From positions 30,616 to 94,615 of the forward strand of contig JAKJXP020000139.1 of assembly GCA_022225965.2 (NCBI GenBank): a stretch of DNA of 64,000 bases, in the 5' to 3' direction. The translations under genes and the position numbers were made by a program. The DNA is from Diatrype stigma (lineage: Eukaryota; Ascomycota; Sordariomycetes; Xylariales; Diatrypaceae). Shown here piece after piece: positions 11,959 to 20,608 of the stretch; the first letter of the stretch is position 1; every line of letters starts with the position of its first letter. The notes beneath the pieces are model-generated. The model was not told where the DNA came from. It saw only the letters and a program-made list of their open reading frames with translations, and searched no databases.

Positions 11959-11986
11959 AGGTATGCCGCCCGGTGCGCCCATACCT
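11959..11986. repeat. G+C-rich hairpin next to the 89-bp insert
   Basis: AGGTATG and CATACCT are 7-base arms around a G+C-rich loop that contains no RIP-type change. It follows the 89-bp insert by 14 bases and is part of the same island of normal composition. Confidence 0.4.
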
Positions 11987-12273
11987 TTATATAAATGTAA
12001 CAAATAGTATTAAATCGGCGTCGCAATTCGGTATTGGGTTTTTTTTTGGGGCAACAGCAGTGTATTTTTCGAGATTAAATTGGACCTTTTTTTCGATACG
12101 CTTTTAAAGGGCGGCCTTTTTTCGGAGATTCGGGCCATTTTGTAGCAAGAATTAAGGATCTTCGGTATTCGGGATTCGGAATTGAATCGATTAATTAATT
12201 CTTCGTATTTTTTTTCGTTTCAATTTAATGAGATATTTATGCCTTTCCAGGCGATAAAGCGAGTTTTAAATTA

Positions 12274-12499
12274 TGTTACGAATTAATGGGCTTTATAAGA
12301 ATTAATAAAATAAATTCCCAATTAATATTATAAAATCTAAAGCTAAAGAAAGAAAGAAAAAAAGTAAATACAGGAAGAAAAGATTCGAAGGTATATAGGT
12401 AAAAGGGCTAGCCGCTAAAGGGCGCTAGCCTTTTTTTTGGAAATGTACATACAACCTCTGAGTACCTTTGTATATATATAGCCTGTATGTATTATAACA
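12274..12499 (-). repeat. 5' LTR of the chromovirus (226 bp)
   Basis: Begins TGTTACG and ends TATAACA on the plus strand; it aligns with 5272-5496. The CTAGCC hairpin is present with one arm weakened by a C-to-T change. Pol lies on the minus strand, so this is the promoter-side LTR. The following ATTTT at 12500-12504 is the second target duplication. Confidence 0.85.
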
Positions 12500-12654
12500 A
12501 TTTTAATCGAACGAATTTCGAAATCCTCGAAAAGAATAATTATAATAAAATCCGAACCGGCTTAAAGCGAATATATAAGAAGTTATAAAAATATCGAAAA
12601 GTTCTTAATAAAGTAATTATATATTAAGCCTTTATTATTTTTTATTCGAACATG

Positions 12655-12860
12655 TAATGGGGCCCATGGGGCCCTAGGGGGTTGGCACCGGTTGATCTCC
12701 GGCGCCGCGCAGCGCTCTGAGACGCTCCTGAGCCGCGCTAAGGCTGCGCACAAAAGGCTTTGCAAGCCCATAGAGATTTCTAGTTTCTTTTCTTTCTTCT
12801 GTAATTAGGAAATAAACTCCATTTGGCAACCGCTTGCAGCTAGCAACAGGTAAAGCCTTT
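12655..12860. other. G+C-rich island without RIP inside the hAT element
   Basis: About 200 bp with balanced or high G+C interrupt the A+T-rich hAT sequence. It begins with two close copies of TGGGGCCC (12658-12674 region), continues with CGCGCAGCGCTC-type palindromic runs, and ends in ordinary mixed sequence. I find no matching terminal repeats or open frame of interest. It is most simply a later small insertion too short or too single-copy to attract RIP. Confidence 0.4.
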
Positions 12861-13228
12861 CATAGAACAAACGTTTAAGGAATATTCGGGCATTAAATAC
12901 CGGCTTAGCTAAAAATATTCGAAAAAGGATTATTAAATATTAGTTATAGCAATACGTAAATTCCGATAAAACTATTAGCTTAAATATACCTCTTAATTTA
13001 AACGTTTCGAAAGAAGCCGATGAAATTACGGTTGTTTTCGGGCCTTTAATCCGGTTTCGGAAAAAAAAAAAAGCTTTTTCCCGTCGGCGCTTTATTCGAT
13101 AATACTGCCCTTAAATTTACGAATAACGAAAATAACGATAAACTTTAACGTTTTCTTACGATAAAAAAACGGGCTTTATTTTTTTAAATAAAAATATAAT
13201 TGGATAATAAAAGAATTACCGAAAGAAT

Positions 13229-13468
13229 TTCCTTAAGCTTAGCTGCTTTATAATTAACGTTTTTTCGGCGCCTTTTATGTCCGTTAAATATAAGAAAATA
13301 TTTAGCCAATATAAGCTAACGATAATTTTATAACGAAATAACATTAAGATTTGCTTATTTAAGGTTATTTAATATTTAAAGCATTAATTTAAAAACGATT
13401 CGGAAGAATTATGGAAAATAATTAAGGATGTAGCAATAAATGCCAAACCTCCGGCAGATTCGAATTAA
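13229..13468 (+). pseudogene. hATC dimerisation domain remnant of the hAT transposase
   Basis: The plus strand reads LSCFIINVFSAPFMSVKYKK, then IFSQYKLTI, a stop, RNNIKICLFKVI, a stop, YLKH, a stop, FKNDSEELWKIIKDVA. The hAT C-terminal consensus has L-A-x-D-x-L-S-I-P-x-M-S-A-E-x-E-R-x-F-S, then K-L-T-x-x-x-Q-R-N, then D-x-I-E-x-x-x-C-L-K-x-W. Every departure fits C-to-T or G-to-A change (Ala-Glu to Val-Lys, Glu-Arg to Lys-Lys, Gln to stop, Trp to stop). It lies just inside the right TIR, where the transposase C terminus should be. Confidence 0.8.
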
Positions 13469-13593
13469 CATACGGGCCGGTTTTTACTTAATTAAAGGCT
13501 TAATTGTATTAATTAACCTTAAAACGCAAAAGAAAGGCTTTTTTTTATTGTAATTGTATTGGTTAAAAAACTCGAAATCCTTTGATTGATTTA

Positions 13594-13609
13594 ATTGCTG
13601 CCATCGCTG
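13594..13609 (-). repeat. Right terminal inverted repeat of the hAT element
   Basis: Reverse complement reads CAGCGATGGCAGCAAT, matching the left end at 15 of 16 bases. The sequence further in keeps C residues (AATCAATC) where the left end has T, so the left end is the more heavily mutated. Confidence 0.8.
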
Positions 13610-13617
13610 GGGTTATT
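13610..13617 (+). repeat. Right 8-bp target site duplication of the hAT element
   Basis: GGGTTATT, differing from the left copy GGGTTGTT by one transition. It lies in the receptor gene intron, 18 bases from the splice donor at 13635. Confidence 0.75.
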
Positions 13618-13635
13618 TTTAAGAAAGCTGGCTAC

Positions 13636-14381
13636 CATTGGAATGGGGATGCTGATGATCATAACGTTAATGACGAAGTCCGTAATACTGAGCCCAAGAG
13701 CTAGGTGTGTCGTTTCCGTACACTGAGTGTTTAAATTCGTAAACGTAGTCCAGTTGGCCCAAAACCTTGTTCCACATTCGAACACCACTGCGAAGAACAT
13801 CGCAATTGCCCATAATATGACCAGTATATTCAGGCCCGCAAGCAGAATATGGATCGCACTTCTTTTGCTGATCGAGAAGATCCGCATGTAGAAAAAGAGA
13901 AAACTGGCTTTGATACAGCCTAGGGATAACGGGAGCATTAAATTAAAAGCCCACTGAAGTTACTCTGATTATCAGGCATGATTCTAGATATACCGCGGCA
14001 TTCTGGAGATACCTTCCGTGCAACGCTTAACTGATAAGTCTCAAGGTCGAATGGATTTCCTTTCAGATCGGGTGGTACTTTGATGGGATATCCGAGAGCT
14101 TCCCGCGACACGCCATAAACGAAGCAGATTCCTATGCCTATAGTTACAAGCTACACATAGTCAGTTTCATTATTCGATACGAACCTGTGCCAGCTCGGGA
14201 CACATACGGCAGCGGGAATCGTGAGCCAATCATCCGGTTTGAATGCTTGCTTCTGCTTTTGACGGGCCCAGAATCTCAAGATGACGGCAAAAATATCTAT
14301 TATAGATAGTACTATTCCAACGGCCATCATGTGACCTGGCCTCTGATAATACCTTTGTTGAGACGGCATCGTGAGGTACAA
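13636..14381 (-). pseudogene. PTH11/rhodopsin-like membrane protein, 5' exons (upstream of the transposon nest)
   Basis: Three intact exons join in frame: 14208-14381, 14013-14150 and 13636-13953, with introns of 57 bp (14151-14207, GTATGT...GTGTAG) and 59 bp (13954-14012, GTATCT...TTCAG). The protein starts MYLTMPSQQR, or at the Met four residues on, and has hydrophobic helices (AVGIVLSIIDIFAVILRF, KASFLFFYMRIF, LLAGLNILVILWAIAMFFA, ITDFVINVMIISIPIPM). DDWLT after helix 1 and the KASxxFFYxRIF segment are typical of fungal PTH11/rhodopsin-domain proteins. It ends at donor GTAGCC (13635). The rest of the gene is at 2148-2737. These exons show no damage, so decay is on the far side of the insertion. 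Confidence 0.75.
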
Positions 14382-15270
14382 TGATTGACAGGGGAAGGCG
14401 ATGATGTACGTTAGGCAGGTGGGGAGGGTTGCATTACCTGGATCCTAACCACCAGCTTCTGCGTCTGCGGTCGGTATGATTGAAATGGCCCTTAGGAATT
14501 ATATGGAGCATTATAAGGCCTTTTTAAGATGATAGCCCCCCGAGCCAACAATATTCCAGTTTTGTCTAAGTACATTAGTGGTGTAACAGTATAGCCATTG
14601 CCTTCTGTTCCGTCAAATCCAATTCGCCGGCAAGTAACCAGGCATAGTAGACGATTCAGAAGGCCAAGCCGTTGGCCCGTTGTCACCAATGATCAACGTG
14701 GCGGTGTACAGGGAGAAAAGGTCACTTTCATGAACTGTTGGTCTCTGTATGACCGTCTCCCCTTCCCCAAGAAGATGCGTAATATCAAGTAGAAATATTG
14801 CTGCCAGTTATTAATAGCAACTTACATAGATGTGCTAGAAATAGGCGGGTGAGACATCGTATAATTTGAGGTCACACCATCAAACATTGGCGTCTTATGT
14901 CGTGGCTATCACATACAAGGAATCATACCAAATGGCAACGTCACACAGTACAAGCCCATGACAGACCGAGTATTACTGAAGAAGGGGGGCTCTCTTTGAC
15001 TGTACTTACAATAAGGGGTACGACTGTCTATCTACCTTGGCACGGGCTTTGGGAGCCTCGAGGTAGCTACCTAGTACCTACCTTGAAGAGTGGTCATGTT
15101 TATCCACTAAGCTGAAATGAGTGTTGTCAGGTCTTGAATATCTTTGAATCTTCGCATACATGTTTCAAGTCTCTGACTTTAAGTCCTATAGTTAGACCTA
15201 GACACATCTTTTCGACTTCTGAGACTCCTTTCGTCTTTCTTCCATGCACCAAGAAGACAGCCCCAGGACT
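14382..15270. other. Intergenic, no gene seen
   Basis: Presumed promoter region of the receptor-like gene. Short frames here carry no recognisable features. No repeats seen. Confidence 0.45.
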
Positions 15271-15681
15271 TGGTTACCAAGCACTTCCTCCCGCTTATAA
15301 ACAAAGATGGAAGTGGGAAATTGATCTACATTTCATCCCTATCTGGCAGTATTGGAGGTTGGTAATGCCTCCCGGCTCTGCACTTCCCGTCTAACACTAT
15401 GTATAGCTCATGATCATGATGGCAAGAACATTGGCTATCGTATGGCCAAGGCAGCGGTGAACCAGCAAGCTAAAACCTTAGCCCACGACTTTCAAAGAGA
15501 CAATATTCCCGTAACAACCTTGGCTCTTGACCCAGGATGGATCAAGACAAGACTGACTAGATGGAATGGGCGGGACGACATTGTAGAGGCGTGCAATGGC
15601 ATGGTAGACGTCATTGGGAGATTAACCCCTGAAATGTCGGGACACTATATAAAATGGAAAGGGGAACCTGTTCCATGGTAG
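15271..15681 (+). pseudogene. Short-chain dehydrogenase/reductase fragment, N-terminus missing
   Basis: Two segments join across a 49-bp intron (15358-15406, GTTGGT, branch TCTAAC, ATAG). The first reads LVTKHFLPLINKDGSGKLIY followed by ISSLSGSIG, which is the active-site serine strand of SDR enzymes. The second (15407-15681) reads GYRMAKAAVNQQAKTLAHDF, giving the catalytic Tyr-x-x-x-Lys, then ALDPGWIKTRL. The Rossmann N-terminus with TGxxxGIG and the NAG motif is absent upstream; 15134-15270 gives no match in any frame I tried. It is probably a 5'-truncated relic of a CsgA-type SDR. Confidence 0.6.
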
Positions 15682-16136
15682 TATATCGATATCGCCTGCT
15701 GAGATACTACCTAGTGATGGCAGTCGGGGACAACGACAGTACAGGACTTATAGGATACAGCATGGACAAGCCCATTCTCCAATAGCCATAGAAGTCCAAA
15801 ATAGGATGGAGTTAACTATAACACTCTGTATACGTATATCTTACGAGAGCATGGGACTTCCATGTGCAGAGTAGTGTATATTGTGTGGTAAAGAGAGATC
15901 CCCTCCACCTCTTGTTCGCCCAGCTGCATACCAAAAACGAAGGAAAATAGAACCCCGAAACACCACTTAACCGATCCCACGGCTTATCCCTAGGCCGCCT
16001 TTGACCCCCTATCATTATAGAGCATGAAGCATCACATAGCCCAGTGTTTCTCATGCCCCATTCCGATTGTTGGGCCATATAACAACGTTGAATCCCACAT
16101 GGGTGGAACCCCCCCCCCCCCCCTTTTTGTTATCTA
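15682..16136. other. Intergenic; contains a C homopolymer
   Basis: Non-coding between the SDR fragment and the amidoligase stop codon. A run of about 14 cytosines lies at roughly 16110-16123. Nothing else was seen. Confidence 0.5.
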
Positions 16137-17281
16137 CTACAATCCAGTCAACAGCTTCTCGACGCGCCCTAGATCTTCAGCCGGCACGCCAGAGCGTTCA
16201 CCCCAGCCTCGAACGAACAAGAGCAGACTGCTATCCTCACCAGCAGCAGCAGGCGGATCGCCGTCACCGTCGTCGTCCGAGACAGCGGCCAGCACGAAGA
16301 GATTGGCGAAGTCGATCCACGCCGCGGCGTCCACGTCGGTCCTCGGGCTCGGCGGCAGCCGGAACTCGACGGTGCCGGTCCGCTTGACGAAGTAGTGGCC
16401 CTCGTTCTCGTCGAAGCCGAGGCCCACCAGCGGCCAGAGGTTCCAGAAGTAGTGGCGCGGCGGCCGCGGGTCCGCGCTCGTCCACAGCGTCCTCGTGTCC
16501 TTCGGGCACAGCGCCTCGACGATGTCCCGCGTCGTCTCCAGGGATCGGCCGAGGTGCTGCCCCCGGACCGCCGGCGCGCCGGTCGGGATGCTGTTGTTGT
16601 TGGGGATCGCCTGCGCCACCGCGTGCTTCCCCGTCCGCCCGACCTTGCGCGCGAGCTGGGAGAACTGCGGCGTGTAGCGGAGGATGGCGAGGGCGAGGCG
16701 CCGGACGCGGGCCTCGGTCCAGGCGGGCTCGATCGAGGTGTGGACGTGTAATGCGCACGTTCCGTCCGGGTCGCTGAAGAACGGCGCGTTGTTGATCACG
16801 CCGTAGACCCGGGATAACTGGTTCTTCCAAGTATCTCGACTCGGGTAATCAAAGACCGGCGAGACAAGTTCGACGCCCCCTATTTGAGGTACGTCAGTAG
16901 AGGACATCAGAGTTCTGCCTGCCAGCTCAATAGATAGGTACTCTGTAAAAAGGGGTTAAGGTGGCTTAGTATTGTATCAGGGATAGTATACGAACATAAT
17001 CTATCTTGCGTGATGCTGTCGTCCTGAGTAAGATACCATTCGTAGTAAGTTTCCTGATCCTTTCCATATTGGTCCGCCGTGAGGTGGTTGGCCACATGAT
17101 TTTTGGTTAGGTCAGCGCTAAGGGGGGCGACGTGGCGTTCCCATCTTTGCATTTGCTTCTCATACTCGGTTCCCCCATTATTGTCCTCGCTCACGTCAGG
17201 AGGATCAAGACCTTCCAGCCCCTTGATGCGGGTCTCGATTTCCACCCCGAACTTTGACGCAAGCTCGGTTGTGGTGTCCAT
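16137..17281 (-). CDS. Amidoligase-like protein (Amidoligase_2 type), two exons
   Basis: The start is ATG 17281 (MDTTTELASKFGVEIETRI). An upstream in-frame ATG at 17375-17377 is possible but adds an unlike, basic stretch. The first exon runs to about 16990 and ends after YYEWYLTQDDSI; the second reads PQIGGVELVSPVFDY and continues to 16137. Exact splice sites are uncertain; donor GTATAC near 16990 and an acceptor within 16900-16960 fit. Glutamine-synthetase-fold amidoligase residues are present: FGVEIE (metal-binding Glu pair), GGVELVSP, CALHVHTS (His-x-His) and TVEFRLPP (Glu-x-Arg). The family joins carboxyl and amino groups using ATP. The substrate of fungal members is not known to me. Codons in the second exon are strongly G+C-rich. 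Confidence 0.75.
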
Positions 17282-19626
17282 GATAGCTGATATAGGTGAA
17301 GTGAAGACAAAGGATAATCGAGGTCTTTCGCCGAATGATGTGAGTCTGGGTAAGAATATTTTACAGCTGAGAGCCATTGGGGAACCAGAGAGCTATATAT
17401 ACCTGTCAGCGAATGTGACGCATACCTATATCGAATGAAATTCGTAGAGCCCCTGATATGATCGAGCAGATTCTGTTGGCAGATGACTCCCAACTGATTC
17501 GAAATGCTAGCAAACATTATACAAGATTAATGAAGTGTCAAAATTGCAATTGTATCAGCCTTGCGTAACCGCTGTGTGCTATTGACATGTTCCTCTTTTA
17601 CCCCCTATCACCCGATGTTCTAAAAATGTTTGCCTGTGACCAGAAGGCATGTGTTCTTGTATTCAGGGTTCGGCATTGCCAACTTGACATTACAACCAAC
17701 TATCCTGGGGCCAAATACCAGATGTATCAGAACAGTAGTACATGTTGTCTATTGATTTTGTTATCGCCATTACGTTACCCTGAAGTAAATAAGGATACTT
17801 TTTTATACACCTTGGTACCTACACCTTACTTTCGGATAAGCCACATCCCCTACCAATAGTAAATACTATAGTCTCGCAGTCAATAAGTCTTAATACTATA
17901 TGCTAGCTAAAAGTGTGTAAGACGACGGTAAATGAGCATAGAGAAGTGGCCAATCTATATCTTGTCTAAACACCGACGATGGAATATCACAATTGCAATC
18001 CACGCAGGCTGATATTTGGTAATGATAGATAAACCCATTTATCAGCATAATAGGCAGGCGCGTCACTCGGAATGATAGTAGACTCCTAATATTTGTTTGA
18101 GGATGACTACGACATCTCGATACACAAGGGAAGATCCTTCGATCAGCTGTAATATGTATTTATGTACCAGCGGTGGGCTGCCTCAAGCCACGAGTTAATT
18201 AGATGAATGCGATCTGACATCGTGGGGACGTTTAGATGACGCTACAAACCAATTAGGCAGAGATTGGAAGACACTACCAACGTGATCACTCCCTATCTTT
18301 GACCAAACTATGAGATCTTCAAATATAGGTGTGGTTTAGTGAAAGTGCCAAATCGAGTGACTACTTACTATCTGGCTGAGACGACTAGCACTTCTAATAA
18401 GTGCGTGCTTGTGCGGAGTTCGGGTCCTTGTGCTGGTGAATCCCAGATCAGCTATCCTCATCTGAGGTATGGGTAATGAAGATAAGTTCTTCGACAAGCC
18501 TTCTCATCTCAAAGGTTGTTTCATGTCGACCACGGGCCGTAAACCTTTACCTGAAAGCTTGCAGATGACCTCGTGCTGATCTCGGTTCTCCAAAGCTATT
18601 GCGATTCCTTATGCACCGGCCTTGCGTTCAGATCTGACACCAGGCACTACGCTTGCTCAATCAATCGTCGTCGAGATTGGTTCTATGTTCGTCATGAGAT
18701 CGGCCCCATGAGATCGGAACCATCTTCACCCCTACTAAGTTCTGCTCTACGTATATGTCCAAACCGCAAACAGAGATTCCATCAACAACCTGGCTATGCT
18801 CCATTAAATAGATACTAGTATGGGTAAGCGGATGTTGATGGTAATCGGAAGTAGGTATGGACAGCATCGAATCCTTTTAATAACTACCTGGGTGTTCGTG
18901 CTTGGGTTTCAAATGGTAGCGGTAGTGTGGTCGTGGTATCAGTGGCGACCTCGGGATCTTGATGCACTCCGTCACGATATTGCAGCCGGCAAGGAGTTAG
19001 TGGGGTATAGCCTGAACATACACTATAGCCCCGATACGGCGTCTCTTTCACTTGGGGACAAACCATTCTGTCATTTGAGCTTCGTAGTCTTCAAAGTGTC
19101 GACCACATCGAGGCTGTCAAAGCCACACCTCCCATAAGTACGTACATACGTCATATGAAAGAAGTACGAAGTAGTCAGTACCTGCATAGCTATTCCGGCA
19201 TGATTGCAGACCCGAGCAACCTACTTACCACCTGCAATGTTACCATACATATGGAAACAGCATATGTAAATATCCTGCAGTGGAGCGAGTAATTAGTGAG
19301 ACATTGCATCCCTACAATACATACCTGGCTGGCTGGGTACAATAAACCAATATTTGAACATTCCAAAATCGTGCATCACAATTGCGTATATGAAGCTACT
19401 ACCCCGCCAAACCCGCAAGGTGGGCTGTAGATTGCATCATCGCAGTCTACCGGGCAATCTACATACATATAAGAAGCTACATACACATTTCAGGCCAACA
19501 ACGAACGTCCCGCTTGCGTCGAGTCAAGTCAATCAACTCCTTCCCTCCCCCCCAAACAATAGCCTACTGCGTATATCTAGCAACCCAATCCACACCACAA
19601 CGAACCGCCTAGCACCCAGCAGCACC
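17282..19626. other. Intergenic 2.3 kb, no gene supported
   Basis: An open frame at 18820-19137 (plus, 105 codons, one hydrophobic segment near its start) has no family features and its opposite strand is equally open, so I do not call it. The rest is stop-rich mixed-composition sequence. Confidence 0.4.
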
Positions 19627-20283
19627 ATGGCCCTACCCCCCAAGTTCGCCGGCCAGAAGCTCCTCTTCGCGGCCCCGCCGCTCGGCGAGAGCCCGGGCGT
19701 GCCGCCGCAGCTGCACACGCTGGAGGTCTTCCTCGACTACGTGTGCCCGTTCAGCGCGAAGCAGTTCCACACGCTGTACCACGTGGTCGGCCCGCTGGTG
19801 CGCGAGCACCCGCAGTGGGCGTCGCGGCTGCAGATCGTCTTCCGCCAGCAGGTGCAGCCGTGGCACCCCTCCTCGACGCTGGTGCACGAGGCCGCCGTCG
19901 CCGTGCTGCAGGTCGCGCCCGCGCGGTTCTGGGCCTTCAGCGACGCCCTGTTCCGCGCCCAGAAGGACTACTTCGACGTCAGCGTCGTCGCCGAGACCCG
20001 CAACCAGACCTACCGCCGCCTGGCCCGCCTGGCGGGCACCGTCGGCGTCGACGAGGACGCCGTCTACGCCCGCCTGGCCATCCCGGACAAGCCCGCCGAG
20101 GACGGGAGCCTGAATGTGGGCAATGCCGTCACCAACGACCTCAAGGTCCTGATCAAGATCGCGCGCCTGCTCGGCGTGCACGTCAGCCCGACGGTCATCT
20201 TCGACGGCGTCGTTGCGGGCGATATCAGTTCGAGCTGGACGAAGGAGCAGTGGGTGGAGTGGTTGGGCAAGAGCATCGCGTAA
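19627..20283 (+). CDS. Thioredoxin-fold (DsbA-like, Thioredoxin_4 type) protein, 218 aa
   Basis: ATG 19627 lies in a good context (CAGCACCATGG), and the frame upstream of it changes from A+T-richer leader to very G+C-rich coding, so I prefer it to the ATG at 19354. The protein opens the thioredoxin fold with LHTLEVFLDYVCPFSAKQFH, then a helical insert, and returns with LLGVHVSPTVIFDG, the cis-proline strand. The redox motif is Cys-Pro-Phe-Ser, with the second cysteine replaced by serine, so it is a monothiol type. No signal peptide is obvious. Related fungal proteins are annotated as thioredoxin-like or DsbA-like oxidoreductases; the substrate is unknown. Single exon. Confidence 0.8.
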   Translation: MALPPKFAGQKLLFAAPPLGESPGVPPQLHTLEVFLDYVCPFSAKQFHTLYHVVGPLVREHPQWASRLQIVFRQQVQPWHPSSTLVHEAAVAVLQVAPARFWAFSDALFRAQKDYFDVSVVAETRNQTYRRLARLAGTVGVDEDAVYARLAIPDKPAEDGSLNVGNAVTNDLKVLIKIARLLGVHVSPTVIFDGVVAGDISSSWTKEQWVEWLGKSIA

Positions 20284-20608
20284 GATGAAATGACTTATGT
20301 GTGCCTGTGTTTGTGAGTTGTGCCGTGGCTTAGACAGGATCTCGACACAGGGCGAGTGATGCGATCGGTCACCGGCGGGATCATTTTAGGGAAAGGGATA
20401 CCCGTCTGTAGGGTGCAGTTTGTCATTTGATTCATGCGTTTCGCGGAGGATGAAGCAAGAAATGGAAGATGTCATTACACGCCAATCAATAAAAAACCAG
20501 GAAACAAAAGTACAACCACGCCTTTGATCAAGAAAGAGAAATAATAGTTGACGCCAGCTATATATATTATACGTATGCATGTGTATCGTGACAACTCGAC
20601 TACCTAGC
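20284..20608. other. Convergent 3' intergenic region
   Basis: Shared 3' flank of the thioredoxin-fold gene and the oxygenase gene. Nothing else seen. Confidence 0.5.

Larger units (their letters stand above)
5272..12499 (-). mobile_element. Ty3/gypsy chromovirus LTR retrotransposon, RIP-inactivated (7,228 bp)
   Basis: Two LTRs of 225 and 226 bp in direct orientation, each with TG...CA-type ends, flank 6.8 kb of A+T-rich DNA, and the 5-bp duplication ATTTT is intact on both sides. On the minus strand, damaged reverse transcriptase, integrase zinc-binding and chromodomain segments occur in the Ty3/gypsy order RT, IN, chromodomain. Stops such as TAA in place of CAA/TGG codons and Asp-to-Asn changes in the catalytic motif show it is dead. 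It inserted into the hAT element, so it is the younger of the two. Gag would lie at about 9.5-12 kb but cannot be read. Confidence 0.88.
2825..13609 (+). mobile_element. RIP-degraded hAT transposon carrying a nested LTR retrotransposon (10,785 bp)
   Basis: The element is bounded by inverted repeats beginning TAGCGATGGCAGCAAT (left) and CAGCGATGGCAGCAAT (right, reverse complement), with 8-bp target duplications outside. C/TAGCG at the tip fits the hAT consensus. A damaged hATC dimerisation domain lies 140 bp inside the right end on the plus strand, giving the orientation. Subtracting the nested retrotransposon and one of its 5-bp duplications (7,233 bp) leaves about 3.55 kb, a normal size for an autonomous fungal hAT. 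The whole block is very A+T-rich and full of TAA codons and TpA steps, as RIP produces. It sits in an intron of a PTH11-like gene in antisense orientation. Apart from hATC I cannot map the transposase; weak plus-strand coding traces exist near 4480-4700 and 12860-13060. Confidence 0.8.

Noticed and set aside
2825..13609. Starship-type giant element or helitron
   Set aside because: No tyrosine-recombinase or Rep/helicase trace, and the ends, duplication lengths and internal domains are explained by hAT plus chromovirus.
18820..19137. 105-codon plus-strand open frame with a hydrophobic stretch
   Set aside because: No family features or good splice context, and the opposite strand is also open; probably chance.
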